Notes: a model not told the origin generated them from the letters alone. A stretch of 64,000 bases of DNA from an uncultured Eubacteriales bacterium (GCA_934546985.1 CAKTEE010000005.1:124001-188000), one strand, 5' to 3'; positions 9,112 through 17,774 are shown, counted from the first letter of the stretch. Translations and numbers: made by a program.

Positions 9112-9483
9112 TTACGCGCGTACCAGCCTGCTGCCAAAATATTGGCCTATAATTATACCGGCGATACTTAATGACACGCTCAGCAATATATAAATAACGC
9201 CGTACAGAAATTTACCACTTTCCAACAGTTTCCACGCCTCAAGGGAAAAGGCAGAAAAAGTCGTAAAGCCGCCGCATATTCCCGTTTTCCAGAATAATTC
9301 CCATTCCTTGCTGATATTATTCTGCGCACTGACGCCTACAATAAAACCGATAACCAAAGAACCGAGTAAGTTTATCAGCAAGGTCAATACAGGAAAGCTT
9401 GACCTAACTGGGAAAAGACCTATGGAATACCGTGCAACCGCACCCAACGCCCCACCTAAGCCTACAATAAAAAATCTATGCAT
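9112..9483 (-). CDS. crcB: CrcB/FluC fluoride channel
   Basis: Dual-topology membrane channel that expels fluoride. The 123-residue protein has four hydrophobic helices, the start FIVGLGGALGAVARYSIG, the family motif GFTTFSAFSLE (GGFTTFSTF-type, including the Na+-site and Phe-box residues) and NLLGSLVIGFIVG with the conserved Asn. Some Firmicutes carry two adjacent crcB genes; here there is one, so a homodimer is expected. The 5' region does not show a recognisable fluoride riboswitch. Confidence 0.94.
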   Translation of the reverse strand: MHRFFIVGLGGALGAVARYSIGLFPVRSSFPVLTLLINLLGSLVIGFIVGVSAQNNISKEWELFWKTGICGGFTTFSAFSLEAWKLLESGKFLYGVIYILLSVSLSIAGIIIGQYFGSRLVRA

Positions 9484-9600
9484 TTAAAACCTCATAATAT
9501 AAGAAAGTAACCCTATAAATAAAAAAGTTTTCTGTCGGATTATCTATAACATACTTTAAACTGCCTATTATTCTATTATCCTCTAAAAACCGTAGTTTTG

Positions 9601-11469
9601 TCAACCTTTGTTTTCAGATTCGTCAGAATATTTTTCCTCCTGAGAATGATAGAAATGATACACTGCCTCTGCCGCAGGATGATTCATACCTTTCACTTCA
9701 CAAAGTTGTTCTACACTCGCTTTCTTGAGCCCTTTTAATGTTTTAAAATGGCGAAGAAGTTCCTTTGCTCGTGCTTTTCCAATACCTTCTATTTTTAACA
9801 AATCAGTAGAAAAACTTCTGCTTTTGTGTCTTGCATGATGATAAGCGATGGAAAATCTATGAACTTCCTCCTGTATATTAGAAATAAGTGTAAACACCTG
9901 ACGATTGGAATTGATCTCAATTTCCCCGCCGTTTTTTGCGATTGCCCGCGTACGGTGCTTGTTATCCTTTACCATACCAAACACCGGCACTGATATATGA
10001 AATTCTTCCAATACCGGCAATACAGCAGAAACCTGCCCTTGTCCGCCGTCAAGTAAAATTAAGTCCGGAAGTCTGCCAAAGCCTTTTCTCGATTCTTTTT
10101 CTTTCTCATATTCTCGCAAACGTCTGGTCAATACCTCCCGCATAGAACCGTAATCATCCTGCCCCTCAAAGCCCTTGATAATAAAACGGCGGTAAGCGGC
10201 TTTCAGCGGACGGGCATTATGAAAAACAACCATGCCCGCGACATTATCGCTTCCCGCTGTATGCGAAATATCATAAGATTCAATATATTCCGGGGGTTTT
10301 TCCAATCCCAGAAGCTTTGCAAGGGCGGCAAGGGTGCTTGCATCCCTACCTGTCCCGCGGCCGGCTTTCTGCGCCAAACGTTCCGCCGCATTTGCCCTGC
10401 ACATTTCAACCAGACGAAGCTGCTCTCCTTTCTGCGGGACTGCAATCGTAACTTTATGACCTGCTTTTTCTGAAAGCCAGTGGGTTAGAAGCTCTTCATC
10501 CTGCGTTTCACCGTCCAGCGTGATACGCGGAGGAATTCTATCCCGCATGGAATAATAACGCGTCAAAAGCTCCGAACGTGCTTCCTCATCCTCCGGCGCC
10601 CCATCCAGAAGGAAATGCTCCCTGTCAAACAAACTGCCGTTGGCATAGCGGAATACCTCGAAACATACACCGGTATCGTCCCGCGCCAAAGCAAAAACAT
10701 CCTGTTCTTCAATTTTAGATGCCACAACTTTTTGCTTTTCTTTTGTTTTCTGAATGGCGCGTATTCTATCGCGGAACCGGGCGGCTTTCTCAAAATCCAG
10801 ATTTTCTGCGGCTTCCTGCATTTTTTCCTCCAGCTTTTTCAATGCCGATGCACTTCCGCCTTTCAAAAAATCCAATGCTTCCTCAACAAGTATCTGATAT
10901 TCCTCCCGCTTGATTTTACCGGCACACGGCGCACAGCACTGCCCAATAAAAAAATTCAGGCAAGGGCGGGATTTTCCGCAGTCCCTTGGAAAAACCTTGT
11001 TGCACTGAGGCAGCCTGAATATTTTCAGCGCCTCATCCACTGCCTGCGTTACTGTAAAAGAGCTGGTATACGGACCGATATAACGCGCCCCGTCATTTGC
11101 TGTTTGCTTCACTGCAGAGATTTTCGGCCATTGCTCTTTTGTAACGCGGATATAACTGTACCCCTTATCGTCTTTCAGCAAAATATTGTATTTAGGCTGG
11201 TATTGTTTAATTAAACTGCATTCCAATACCAGCGCTTCAAACTCGCTGTCCGTTAGGATATAATCAAAATCATCCACATGTTCCACCATTTTTGCTACCT
11301 TGACTGCATGGCGGTTTTGTGAACCAAAATACTGGCTGACGCGGTTTTTCAGCAATTTTGCTTTACCGATATAAATAATATTTCCGGAACGGTCACGCAT
11401 AATGTATACTCCCGGAGAAAGGGGCAATTTTACCGCCTTTGCTCTCAGCCAGCCTAATTTACTGTTCAC
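9601..11469 (-). CDS. uvrC: UvrC, excinuclease ABC subunit C
   Basis: Makes both incisions in nucleotide-excision repair. The 622-residue protein has an N-terminal GIY-YIG nuclease domain (SPGVYIMRDRSGNIIYIGKAK), a Cys cluster (CNKVFPRDCGKSRPCLNFFIGQCCAPC), a UVR motif (about 200-235), the RNase H-like domain (ESYDISHTAG, LILLDGGQGQ) and C-terminal helix-hairpin-helix (IEGIGKARAKELLRHF). The GTG at 11469 is chosen because AGGGGG lies just upstream and because an open extension to 11520 would run through the HPr terminator. Confidence 0.95.
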   Translation of the reverse strand: MNSKLGWLRAKAVKLPLSPGVYIMRDRSGNIIYIGKAKLLKNRVSQYFGSQNRHAVKVAKMVEHVDDFDYILTDSEFEALVLECSLIKQYQPKYNILLKDDKGYSYIRVTKEQWPKISAVKQTANDGARYIGPYTSSFTVTQAVDEALKIFRLPQCNKVFPRDCGKSRPCLNFFIGQCCAPCAGKIKREEYQILVEEALDFLKGGSASALKKLEEKMQEAAENLDFEKAARFRDRIRAIQKTKEKQKVVASKIEEQDVFALARDDTGVCFEVFRYANGSLFDREHFLLDGAPEDEEARSELLTRYYSMRDRIPPRITLDGETQDEELLTHWLSEKAGHKVTIAVPQKGEQLRLVEMCRANAAERLAQKAGRGTGRDASTLAALAKLLGLEKPPEYIESYDISHTAGSDNVAGMVVFHNARPLKAAYRRFIIKGFEGQDDYGSMREVLTRRLREYEKEKESRKGFGRLPDLILLDGGQGQVSAVLPVLEEFHISVPVFGMVKDNKHRTRAIAKNGGEIEINSNRQVFTLISNIQEEVHRFSIAYHHARHKSRSFSTDLLKIEGIGKARAKELLRHFKTLKGLKKASVEQLCEVKGMNHPAAEAVYHFYHSQEEKYSDESENKG

Positions 11470-11503
11470 CTTGCATCCCCCTCTCAAAAACCCGCAAAAT
11501 ACA

Positions 11504-11535
11504 AAAAAGCGCACCGCCAAACGACGGTACGCTTT
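11504..11535 (-). terminator. Intrinsic terminator of the HPr gene
   Basis: Minus-strand arms AAAGCGTACCG and CGGTGCGCTTT around a short loop, followed by a T-run. It begins about a dozen bases after the HPr stop and separates HPr from uvrC. Confidence 0.85.
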
Positions 11536-11546
11536 GCATGCACTGA

Positions 11547-11810
11547 TTATTCAGCAAAACCGGACTGTACAAGCTTAACAAGGCTTTCTACAGCAGATTC
11601 TTCATCAGAACCGTCTGCTATGATTCGGATATCAGTACCGCCCATAATGCCCAGGGACAGGACGCCCAGAAGGCTCTTAGCGTTGACCCTTCTTTCTTCT
11701 TTCTCTACCCAGATTGAAGACTTGAATTCATTGGCTTTCTGGATGAAAAAAGTTGCAGGACGGGCATGAAGGCCTACCTGATTTTGAACGGTTACATCCT
11801 TAACATACAT
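11547..11810 (-). CDS. ptsH: HPr family phosphocarrier protein
   Basis: An 87-residue HPr. The active-site histidine is in GLHARPATFF (His15-equivalent) and the regulatory serine in NAKSLLGVLSLGI (Ser46-equivalent), so it can be phosphorylated by enzyme I and probably by HPr kinase for catabolite control. The ATG at 11810 follows GGAGGGAGA; a longer frame to 11828 lacks support. It has its own promoter and terminator; enzyme I is not in the window. Because both sites are kept it is more likely HPr than the Crh paralogue. Confidence 0.93.
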   Translation of the reverse strand: MYVKDVTVQNQVGLHARPATFFIQKANEFKSSIWVEKEERRVNAKSLLGVLSLGIMGGTDIRIIADGSDEESAVESLVKLVQSGFAE

Positions 11811-11886
11811 TGAAAAATCTCCCTCCAAAAAGTTATGGGGCTGTTAATGCCACACGGGTTACCACCCAAACAACTACTTAACATAT

Positions 11887-11914
11887 ATTATATCACAAAA
11901 CTTGTCCCCGTCAA
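11887..11914 (-). promoter_or_regulatory. Promoter of the HPr gene
   Basis: TTGACG (11909-11914), 16-base spacer, TATAAT (11887-11892) on the minus strand, about 75 bases before the HPr start. Confidence 0.75.
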
Positions 11915-12215
11915 CGATTTACTGCAAGCTTGTTGCCGCTTTAGAAAAAATCAGCTTGGTAACTAAAGCATGGTCAAAAACGTTCCTGGTATTTTGTACA
12001 CTTTGCTATGTGCAAATTGCATAATTTTTTTAGATACCGCCCCACGGAACACGTATCAACTTCACAAACAAAGAAACCCCAAGAATGTGCAATACCAAAA
12101 TTCACATAATCTTTTGCCGTTTTTCCATTTTCCTAATTTATAAATAATACGTTCTATATTTTCCGGCGCCTCAGACCCAACATTTATTACCGACAACTTA
12201 GACAAATATACATTT
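11915..12215. other. Intergenic stretch without a convincing gene
   Basis: About 300 bases between the HPr promoter and the membrane protein ending at 12216. The minus strand contains a 43-codon frame from a GTG at 12105 to a TGA at 11974 (with VNFGIAHSWGFF), but it has no ribosome-binding site and matches no family I know. I see no RNA gene. Confidence 0.5.
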
Positions 12216-12824
12216 TTATTCACAAATATTTTCTTTTCGCATAACTGCCAGTGTTTTCCCCAGCTTGCGGAAGCTGTTAAAAGAAATAAAAACGGTAAAA
12301 ATTTCTGCCGCAGTCAGGGCCACACCAAATACAATTACACCGGAAGCAATTAAAATGCCTTGATCTGACGTATCTTTCATCAAAAACATATAATTAAACA
12401 CAATCGTGCCTGCTCTAAGTATTAACAGCAGCCAACCAAGGGAAGCAGATTGCCCTGCCAGCTTTGCCTCACCTGCCCTTTCCGCTGCTTTACGAATACC
12501 TGAAAGATAACACCAAAACAGCCCGATATAAACTATACCTATCAGGGCTTGAATCAGAGCGGCAATACTATTGGAATCAAACTGCCAAATGGTAAGCACA
12601 GAAAGCAGGACGCCTGCAATGCTAAACAGAGAAGCCGCCCGAAACAGCTTGGTACTTTTCCCCAAAAGCATACAGCCGGCCATCATAAACAAACATCCGA
12701 TAAAATCAGGCATAATATCAATAACAAGATGTGTTTTATAAATATATTCTTCTACAGTTATATTCACAATTAAAAAAATGATTCCAATCGCCGAAAAAAT
12801 AAAACCTTCCCGCCTACTTTTCAT
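12216..12824 (-). CDS. Multi-spanning membrane protein, unknown function, coupled to trmD
   Basis: A 202-residue hydrophobic protein with about five to six predicted membrane helices (FIFSAIGIIFLIVNITV near the start, then FIGCLFMMAGCMLLG, FSIAGVLLSVLTIW, LLILRAGTIVFNYMFL, IASGVIVFGVALTAAEIF). No catalytic motif is visible. The frame is open back to 13001 inside trmD, but GGAGG six bases before the ATG at 12824 fixes the start. The ATG lies inside the trmD 3' end (11-base overlap), so translation is probably coupled. rplS usually occupies this place in the operon and is absent here. Confidence 0.8.
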   Translation of the reverse strand: MKSRREGFIFSAIGIIFLIVNITVEEYIYKTHLVIDIMPDFIGCLFMMAGCMLLGKSTKLFRAASLFSIAGVLLSVLTIWQFDSNSIAALIQALIGIVYIGLFWCYLSGIRKAAERAGEAKLAGQSASLGWLLLILRAGTIVFNYMFLMKDTSDQGILIASGVIVFGVALTAAEIFTVFISFNSFRKLGKTLAVMRKENICE

Positions 12825-13569
12825 CGCCGGCCTCCTGTTCCTCCAGTTTCCGAATCCATTCCTCATCTTTTTTATCAAGCTCAACGAGTGCAAACAAGTC
12901 GGGGCGCCGCTCCCTTGTGCGTTTAAGCGCCTGATTTCTCTGCCAGCGTATAATATTTGCATGATGCCCGGAAAGCAATACTTCCGGCACTTCTTTCTCA
13001 TGCCATACCGGTGGGCGCGTATACTGGGGATACTCTAAAAGCCCATTAAAATGGCTTTCCAGCGTATATGCATCATCATTCGCTAAAACGCCCGGCAGCA
13101 TCCGCGCAACGGCGTCAGCAAGTACCAAGGCCGGTAGTTCCCCGCCTGTAAGCACATAATCGCCGATAGAAATCTCTTCATCAACAATTTCTTCAATAAT
13201 ACGCTCATCCACGCCTTCATAATGTCCGCAAAGAATTGCAATATTCTCCATGGCGGATAATTCTTTTACACGTTCCTGCGTCAGCACCTTTCCCTGCGGA
13301 GACATATAAATCAAATGCGGCTTTGCCCCCAATGCACTGCACAGTGCCTGATAACAATCATAAATCGGCTGGGTCTGCATTACCATACCCGTTCCGCCGC
13401 CATAGGGAGCATCATCAACCCGACGATGTTTATCCGTAGAATAATCACGGATTTGGACACAATTGATATCGACGCATCCTTTTTTTCTGGCGCGTCCAAT
13501 GATACTTGTTTCCAATACGGCCTCACACATTTCAGGGAACAATGTCAATATATCAATCCTCATCGTCAA
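12814..13569 (-). CDS. trmD: TrmD, tRNA (guanine-37 N1)-methyltransferase
   Basis: Makes m1G37 in tRNAs, preventing frameshifting. The 251-residue protein shows the SPOUT knot motifs: RIDILTLFPEMC at the start, VDDAPYGGGTGMVMQ, YMSPQGKVLTQ, LCGHYEGVDERI, EISIGDYVLTGGELPAL and the tail HYTRPPVW-type YTRPPVWHEKEVPEVLLSGHH. It overlaps rimM by 17 bases. Confidence 0.97.
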   Translation of the reverse strand: MTMRIDILTLFPEMCEAVLETSIIGRARKKGCVDINCVQIRDYSTDKHRRVDDAPYGGGTGMVMQTQPIYDCYQALCSALGAKPHLIYMSPQGKVLTQERVKELSAMENIAILCGHYEGVDERIIEEIVDEEISIGDYVLTGGELPALVLADAVARMLPGVLANDDAYTLESHFNGLLEYPQYTRPPVWHEKEVPEVLLSGHHANIIRWQRNQALKRTRERRPDLFALVELDKKDEEWIRKLEEQEAGDEK

Positions 13570-14071
13570 AAATCCCTTTCAGCGGACGAATACGTACCCA
13601 TTCTTCCATAACATTTACTTCAATGACAACATCTTTAATTGCCGGAATTAAATATTCCTTTTCATCCCTGCCACAAATATGCCAAACATCATTCGCTCCG
13701 GTAGGACTGACGTTTGTTAATTTGCCATAAACAATGTCAGGATTATCTGCATCCAATACACGACAGCCAATCAAATCCTGAATAAAATAATTCCCGTCTT
13801 CCAAGCCCACATCCTGCCTGTCCATATATAAAATCCTGCCGCGCAGGGCAGACGCTTTCTCAACAGAATCAATGCCGTCTATTTTTATCAGCACAACATT
13901 CCCATGGGGACGGCAGGATGTAATCTCCACCGGTTGTTTTCCCTCGCCGTCAAAATAAAGCGTATGGAACCGCCGCAGAAAATCGGGCGAATCCGCCCAT
14001 GGATGCAGGCGCATTTCCCCTCTGATTCCATGTGTACCAACAATTTCCCCAATTTCCAAAAAACGCTTCAT
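13553..14071 (-). CDS. rimM: RimM, 30S ribosome maturation factor
   Basis: Assists assembly of the 30S head and binds S19. The 172-residue protein begins with the RimM signature (FLEIGEIVGTHGIRGEMRLHP), continues with an N-terminal beta-barrel and ends in a PRC-barrel domain (DLIGCRVLD to VNVMEEWVRIRPLKG). GGGAGG precedes the ATG. It is the first gene of the rimM-trmD-membrane-protein unit. Confidence 0.95.
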   Translation of the reverse strand: MKRFLEIGEIVGTHGIRGEMRLHPWADSPDFLRRFHTLYFDGEGKQPVEITSCRPHGNVVLIKIDGIDSVEKASALRGRILYMDRQDVGLEDGNYFIQDLIGCRVLDADNPDIVYGKLTNVSPTGANDVWHICGRDEKEYLIPAIKDVVIEVNVMEEWVRIRPLKGIFDDED

Positions 14072-14232
14072 AAAAACCTCCCTAAACTGGATTTCTTTCC
14101 TATTCTAACACAGAAATAAAAAAAAGAAAGAGAAAACGCTCAATGTCAAAGCTTTGTAAAAATATTTTTTATAAAAATGCAAAATAATTGCTGGAATGAA
14201 ATCGAATCCATTTGCCTTGGAACAAAATATCA

Positions 14233-14261
14233 TTGACAAAATTAAAATAAATGATTATACT
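14233..14261 (+). promoter_or_regulatory. Promoter of the sdpRI pair
   Basis: TTGACA (14233-14238), 17-base spacer, TATACT (14256-14261). The predicted transcription start lies within the inverted repeat at 14266-14288. Confidence 0.8.
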
Positions 14262-14265
14262 ATAT

Positions 14266-14288
14266 TTAACAATAAAGTTAATTGTTAA
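14266..14288 (+). promoter_or_regulatory. Probable operator of the SdpR-like repressor
   Basis: Perfect inverted repeat TTAACAAT-7-ATTGTTAA placed just after the -10 box, across the predicted transcription start. Dimeric ArsR-family repressors bind this kind of site, and SdpR represses its own operon in Bacillus subtilis. Binding is inferred. Confidence 0.6.
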
Positions 14289-14312
14289 ATGAAAGAAGTG
14301 AGTAAATTGGGG

Positions 14313-14591
14313 ATGCAGAAAACACTCCGGGCATTAGCCGACCCTATCCGAAGGGAAATACTGAATATGCTAAAAAAGGGCCGATTGTCTGCCGGAGAAA
14401 TAACAGAACACTTTTCCGTTACAGCTGCGGCGGTTTCAAGGCATCTTTCAGTGCTAAAGGAAGCGGATTTAATTACCGACCAACGGGAAGGAAAGTTTAT
14501 TTTCTATACATTAAACGCTTCTGTTCTTGAAGAAATTATGCTATGGCTTTCAGAATTAAAAGGAGAAAACAGTGATGATGAAAAAGAATAA
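14313..14591 (+). CDS. sdpR: ArsR-family autorepressor, SdpR-like
   Basis: A 92-residue winged helix-turn-helix protein. The start MQKTLRALADPIRREIL aligns in register with SdpR-type repressors, which is why the ATG at 14313 is preferred to an in-frame ATG at 14289 that lacks a ribosome-binding site and sits against the operator. The recognition helix is around TAAAVSRHLSVLKEA, followed by the wing (REGKFIFYTL). No metal-binding Cys pair is seen. The 3' end overlaps sdpI. In B. subtilis SdpR represses sdpRI until SdpI sequesters it at the membrane. Confidence 0.87.
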   Translation: MQKTLRALADPIRREILNMLKKGRLSAGEITEHFSVTAAAVSRHLSVLKEADLITDQREGKFIFYTLNASVLEEIMLWLSELKGENSDDEKE

Positions 14592-15213
14592 ATGGAAAAT
14601 CCTGATTACCTCTATGATTGCGCTAAGCCCAATGCTTGCAGGCTGTATTTTATGGTCCAAACTGCCAGACACAATCGCAACGCATTTTGGAACAGACAAT
14701 ACAGCAAACGGCTGGAGCAGTAAAGGGTTTGCTGTATTCGGCATCCCATTGCTAATAACCGCCCTGCATTTATTTTGCCTTATAGTAACATCAGCCGACC
14801 CCAAAATAAAAAACATCAGCGGAAAACCGCTTGGTATTGCCTTTTGGATTTGCCCTTCTATTTCCATTCTGTCCGGTACTGTTATTTATGCGTCAGCTTT
14901 TGAAATTCCAATCAACATTGGTTTTATCTGCGGCTTTTTCTTAGGCATCTTATTTATTGTAATCGGAAACTATCTGCCCAAATGCAGGCAAAACTATTCT
15001 TTTGGAATTAAGATACCATGGACTTTAAATGATGCAGAAAATTGGAATCGAACTCATAGAGTTGCCGGATGGTGCATGAGCATTGCCGGCGTAACGATTG
15101 CCGCTACATCTTTTCTGCAAAATCCATGGATTTTCGGTATACTTTTAGCAATTTCATTATTGATACCCATTGTATATTCTTACACTTATTTCAGGCGGCA
15201 TAAAGAAAAATAA
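14575..15213 (+). CDS. sdpI: SdpI-family membrane immunity/signalling protein
   Basis: A 212-residue protein with six hydrophobic segments. The first part carries the DUF1648 motif (LPDTIATHFGTDNTANGWSSK) between helices 1 and 2; the rest is the SdpI domain (NYLPKCRQNYSFGIKIPWTLNDAENWNRTHRVAGW), whose N-Y-x-G-I-x-x-P-W core is typical. In B. subtilis SdpI gives immunity to the SdpC killing factor and sequesters SdpR. No sdpABC toxin genes are in the window, so it may protect against toxins of other cells. AGGAG supports the ATG; GTG at 14572 is a possible alternative. Confidence 0.9.
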   Translation: MMKKNKWKILITSMIALSPMLAGCILWSKLPDTIATHFGTDNTANGWSSKGFAVFGIPLLITALHLFCLIVTSADPKIKNISGKPLGIAFWICPSISILSGTVIYASAFEIPINIGFICGFFLGILFIVIGNYLPKCRQNYSFGIKIPWTLNDAENWNRTHRVAGWCMSIAGVTIAATSFLQNPWIFGILLAISLLIPIVYSYTYFRRHKEK

Positions 15214-15256
15214 ATCCCTTAATATACGGCATCTTGACAACACAGATAATAAACAC

Positions 15257-15299
15257 AAAAATAAGGTTCTGATCATTTAGGATCAGAACCTTATTTTTT
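15257..15299. terminator. Bidirectional terminator between sdpI and khpA
   Basis: Arms AATAAGGTTCTGATC and GATCAGAACCTTATT around a six-base loop, with T-runs on both strands. It can end sdpRI on the plus strand and the ylxM-ffh-rpsP-khpA transcript on the minus strand. Confidence 0.85.
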
Positions 15300-15399
15300 G
15301 CCAAGCCTAACGAAATATTATCACTCATCAAAAATTCCGCTGGCCTGGTTTATTCGCTTCGTTTTTTCATCAATTCAGCGCTTACGCGGCCAATTTAGG

Positions 15400-15648
15400 T
15401 TAATCTATTTCAACTGCAATACGGGTATTGCTGCGGCTCGCGGCAGCGCGCATAACAGTACGCATCGCTTTCGCAATACGACCCTGCTTGCCGATAACGC
15501 GGCCCATATCCCCTTCTGCAACATGCAGATGATAGACAACAACGCCTTCTTCGTTTGGCTCGTCAACGTCCACACGGACAGCATCCGGCGTTTCCACCAG
15601 ACCCTGAGCGATCGAAACCAGAAGTTCCTTCAAATCGTGTCCCTCCAT
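15400..15648 (-). CDS. khpA: KhpA, KH-domain RNA-binding protein
   Basis: An 82-residue single-KH-domain protein with the RNA-binding loop GKQGR (GxxG) in MGRVIGKQGRIAKAMRTVM. KhpA forms a complex with KhpB/Jag and affects cell division and small-RNA biology in Firmicutes. It lies three bases after rpsP, its usual place. Confidence 0.93.
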   Translation of the reverse strand: MEGHDLKELLVSIAQGLVETPDAVRVDVDEPNEEGVVVYHLHVAEGDMGRVIGKQGRIAKAMRTVMRAAASRSNTRIAVEID

Positions 15649-15651
15649 CGC

Positions 15652-15894
15652 TTACGCAATACCGCTTTTTTTCAGCAAAACCTTAACGGTATCGGTCGGC
15701 TGTGCGCCGTTTGCGATCCATTTCTTTGCCTTTTCACCATCAATCTTAATTACAGCCGGATTCTCCATTGGATTATAATATCCAATTTCTTCGATAAAAC
15801 GGCCGTCGCGCGGATATCTTGAATCAGCTACTACTACCCTGTAGAAAGGTGCTTTTTTCGCGCCCATGCGGCGCAGTCTGATTTTTACTGCCAT
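15652..15894 (-). CDS. rpsP: 30S ribosomal protein S16
   Basis: An 80-residue S16 with the family start VKIRLRRMGAKKAPFYRVVVADSR and the DGRFIEEIGYYNP block. Located between ffh and khpA as in most Firmicutes. Confidence 0.98.
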   Translation of the reverse strand: MAVKIRLRRMGAKKAPFYRVVVADSRYPRDGRFIEEIGYYNPMENPAVIKIDGEKAKKWIANGAQPTDTVKVLLKKSGIA

Positions 15895-15957
15895 TGTAAC
15901 GTCACCTCCGTAAGTTTGTATATATCTTCACCAATTATGTGGGTGAATTCAAAATAA

Positions 15958-17310
15958 TCAGCGGCGGAACCCCCGCGGCAAGCTGCGGCGTTTACTTCCT
16001 TTTACGCCGCTTTTGCGGATTGTACCGCCCGCAATTTGTTTCATAACCTTCTGCATTTGGCGGAACTGCGCAAGCAGACGGTTTACATCCTCAACCTGCT
16101 GACCGCAGCCTTTCGCAATCCGGCGTTTGCGGGACGGGTTAATAATATCGGGATTCTCCCGCTCCTTCGCAGTCATGGAAGTAATAATTGCTTCCACACG
16201 AACAAGCTGAGAATCGTCGATTTCCACACCTTTGAGCTGATTGCCCATACCCGGAATCATCTCAAGCACCTTTTGCAGTGGGCCCAGCTTGCGAACCTGC
16301 AGCATCTGGTCAAGCAAATCGTTCATGTCAAATTTATTTCTGCGGATTTTCTCAGAAAGCTCCTCCGCCTTTTTATCATCTAACTGTTGTTCAGCACGCT
16401 CAATAAGGGAAAGCACGTCACCCATGCCAAGAATACGGGAAGCCATACGGTCCGGATAAAAAGCTTCCAGTTCATCCAGTTTTTCACCTACACCGACAAA
16501 TTTAATTGGCTTTCCGGTAACAGCACGGACAGAAAGCGCAGCACCGCCGCGGGTATCGCCGTCCAGCTTTGTCAGGATAACACCGTCAATCCCCAGCGCC
16601 TCATCAAAACTTTTGGCAACATTTACAGCATCCTGACCGGTCATAGAGTCAACAACAAGCAAAATTTCATGCGGCTCTACGGTAGACTTAATATTTTTCA
16701 GTTCCGTCATAAGAACTTCATCAATATGCAAGCGTCCTGCGGTATCAAGGAATACATAATCGTTTCCGTGATCCTTTGCGTGACGAATTGCCGCTTTTGC
16801 AATCTGCACAGGGTCGCCTTGACCCATTTCAAATACCGGCACACCGGCTTTTTCGCCGACAACCTGTAACTGCTTGATCGCTGCAGGACGATATACATCG
16901 CACGCAACCAACAGCGGACGATGCCCTTTTTTCTTTAAAGAAAGGGCAAGCTTTGCAGAATGCGTTGTTTTACCGGAACCCTGCAAACCGCACATCATAA
17001 CGATAGTCGGCGGATGTGCTGCGGCAGCTAAGCGGGTTTGCGTACCGCCCATAAGTTCCGTCATTTCTTCATTCACTATTTTAATAACCATTTGCGCCGG
17101 TGTCAGGCTTTCCATAACCTGCGCACCGATGGCACGTTCTGTTACCTTCGCGGTAAAATCTTTGGCGACCTTATAGTTTACGTCGGCCTCCAATAATGCA
17201 AGGCGCACCTCGCGCATTGCGTCCTTCACATCGTTTTCATTCAGCTTGCCTTTTGAGCGCAGCTTTTTAAACGCGGCGGACAGCTTCTCGGACAGTCCTT
17301 CAAATGCCAC
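15958..17310 (-). CDS. ffh: Ffh, signal recognition particle GTPase
   Basis: Binds 4.5S/scRNA and signal peptides of nascent membrane proteins, delivering them to FtsY. The 450-residue protein has the N domain, the G domain (G1 GLQGSGKTTHSAKLA, DTAGRLHIDE, TKLDGDTRGGAA) and the methionine-rich M domain (about 300-430) with the RNA-binding SRKRRIAKGCG and a basic tail. ylxM precedes it by 20 bases. Confidence 0.98.
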   Translation of the reverse strand: MAFEGLSEKLSAAFKKLRSKGKLNENDVKDAMREVRLALLEADVNYKVAKDFTAKVTERAIGAQVMESLTPAQMVIKIVNEEMTELMGGTQTRLAAAAHPPTIVMMCGLQGSGKTTHSAKLALSLKKKGHRPLLVACDVYRPAAIKQLQVVGEKAGVPVFEMGQGDPVQIAKAAIRHAKDHGNDYVFLDTAGRLHIDEVLMTELKNIKSTVEPHEILLVVDSMTGQDAVNVAKSFDEALGIDGVILTKLDGDTRGGAALSVRAVTGKPIKFVGVGEKLDELEAFYPDRMASRILGMGDVLSLIERAEQQLDDKKAEELSEKIRRNKFDMNDLLDQMLQVRKLGPLQKVLEMIPGMGNQLKGVEIDDSQLVRVEAIITSMTAKERENPDIINPSRKRRIAKGCGQQVEDVNRLLAQFRQMQKVMKQIAGGTIRKSGVKGSKRRSLPRGFRR

Positions 17311-17330
17311 TTATATCCACCCTTTCGGAG

Positions 17331-17693
17331 TTATTCACTCAGTTTTTCCGCAATCATTTTAATCCATGTGGCACGGTCGCTGATTTCCCGTGAAATCCCG
17401 TTGCGCACGTTATATTCTGCAATTTCATCTGCAAAAGCAATAATTTGCTCTAACCCCTCCTGAACATCGCGGAAACGTTTTGCAAGCCCCAGACGTTCCT
17501 CCATTTCAAACAGTTGGCCCTCGGCACGTTTAATGGAATCCCGAACCCCCTGACGGCTGATGCCTTCATTCTCACCGATTTCAGACAGAGACAAATCATC
17601 ATTGTAATAATAGCCTGCAAACGCCTTTTGTTTGTCGGTCAGCATATCGCCGTAAAAATCTAATAAAAGGGAAACTTCCAGATTCTTTACCAC
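17331..17693 (-). CDS. ylxM: YlxM, SRP-associated DNA-binding-like protein
   Basis: A 120-residue YlxM/p13 family protein with a sigma-like helix-turn-helix (LLLDFYGDMLTDKQKAF, LSLSEIGENEGISRQGVRDSIKRAE). The family is linked to the SRP pathway, though its exact role is unsettled. GGAGG nine bases upstream supports the GTG at 17693; the open extension to 17810 covers the promoter at 17746-17774 and is therefore not coding. Confidence 0.9.
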   Translation of the reverse strand: MVKNLEVSLLLDFYGDMLTDKQKAFAGYYYNDDLSLSEIGENEGISRQGVRDSIKRAEGQLFEMEERLGLAKRFRDVQEGLEQIIAFADEIAEYNVRNGISREISDRATWIKMIAEKLSE

Positions 17694-17745
17694 GGCGGGC
17701 CGCCTCCTTCCAAAAGGTGTAAAGCTATTTTCTTTACAGTGACTA

Positions 17746-17774
17746 ATTATACAAGAACACAGTGCGGTTGTCAA
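17746..17774 (-). promoter_or_regulatory. Promoter of ylxM-ffh-rpsP-khpA
   Basis: Perfect consensus TTGACA (17769-17774), 17-base spacer, TATAAT (17746-17751) on the minus strand. Confidence 0.85.

Noticed and set aside
9484..9600. Fluoride riboswitch upstream of crcB
   Set aside because: The conserved pseudoknot sequences of that riboswitch are not visible in the 5' region.
11974..12135. Minus-strand frame with VNFGIAHSWGFF as a small gene
   Set aside because: No ribosome-binding site, no promoter and no known relative; kept only as a note in the intergenic entry.
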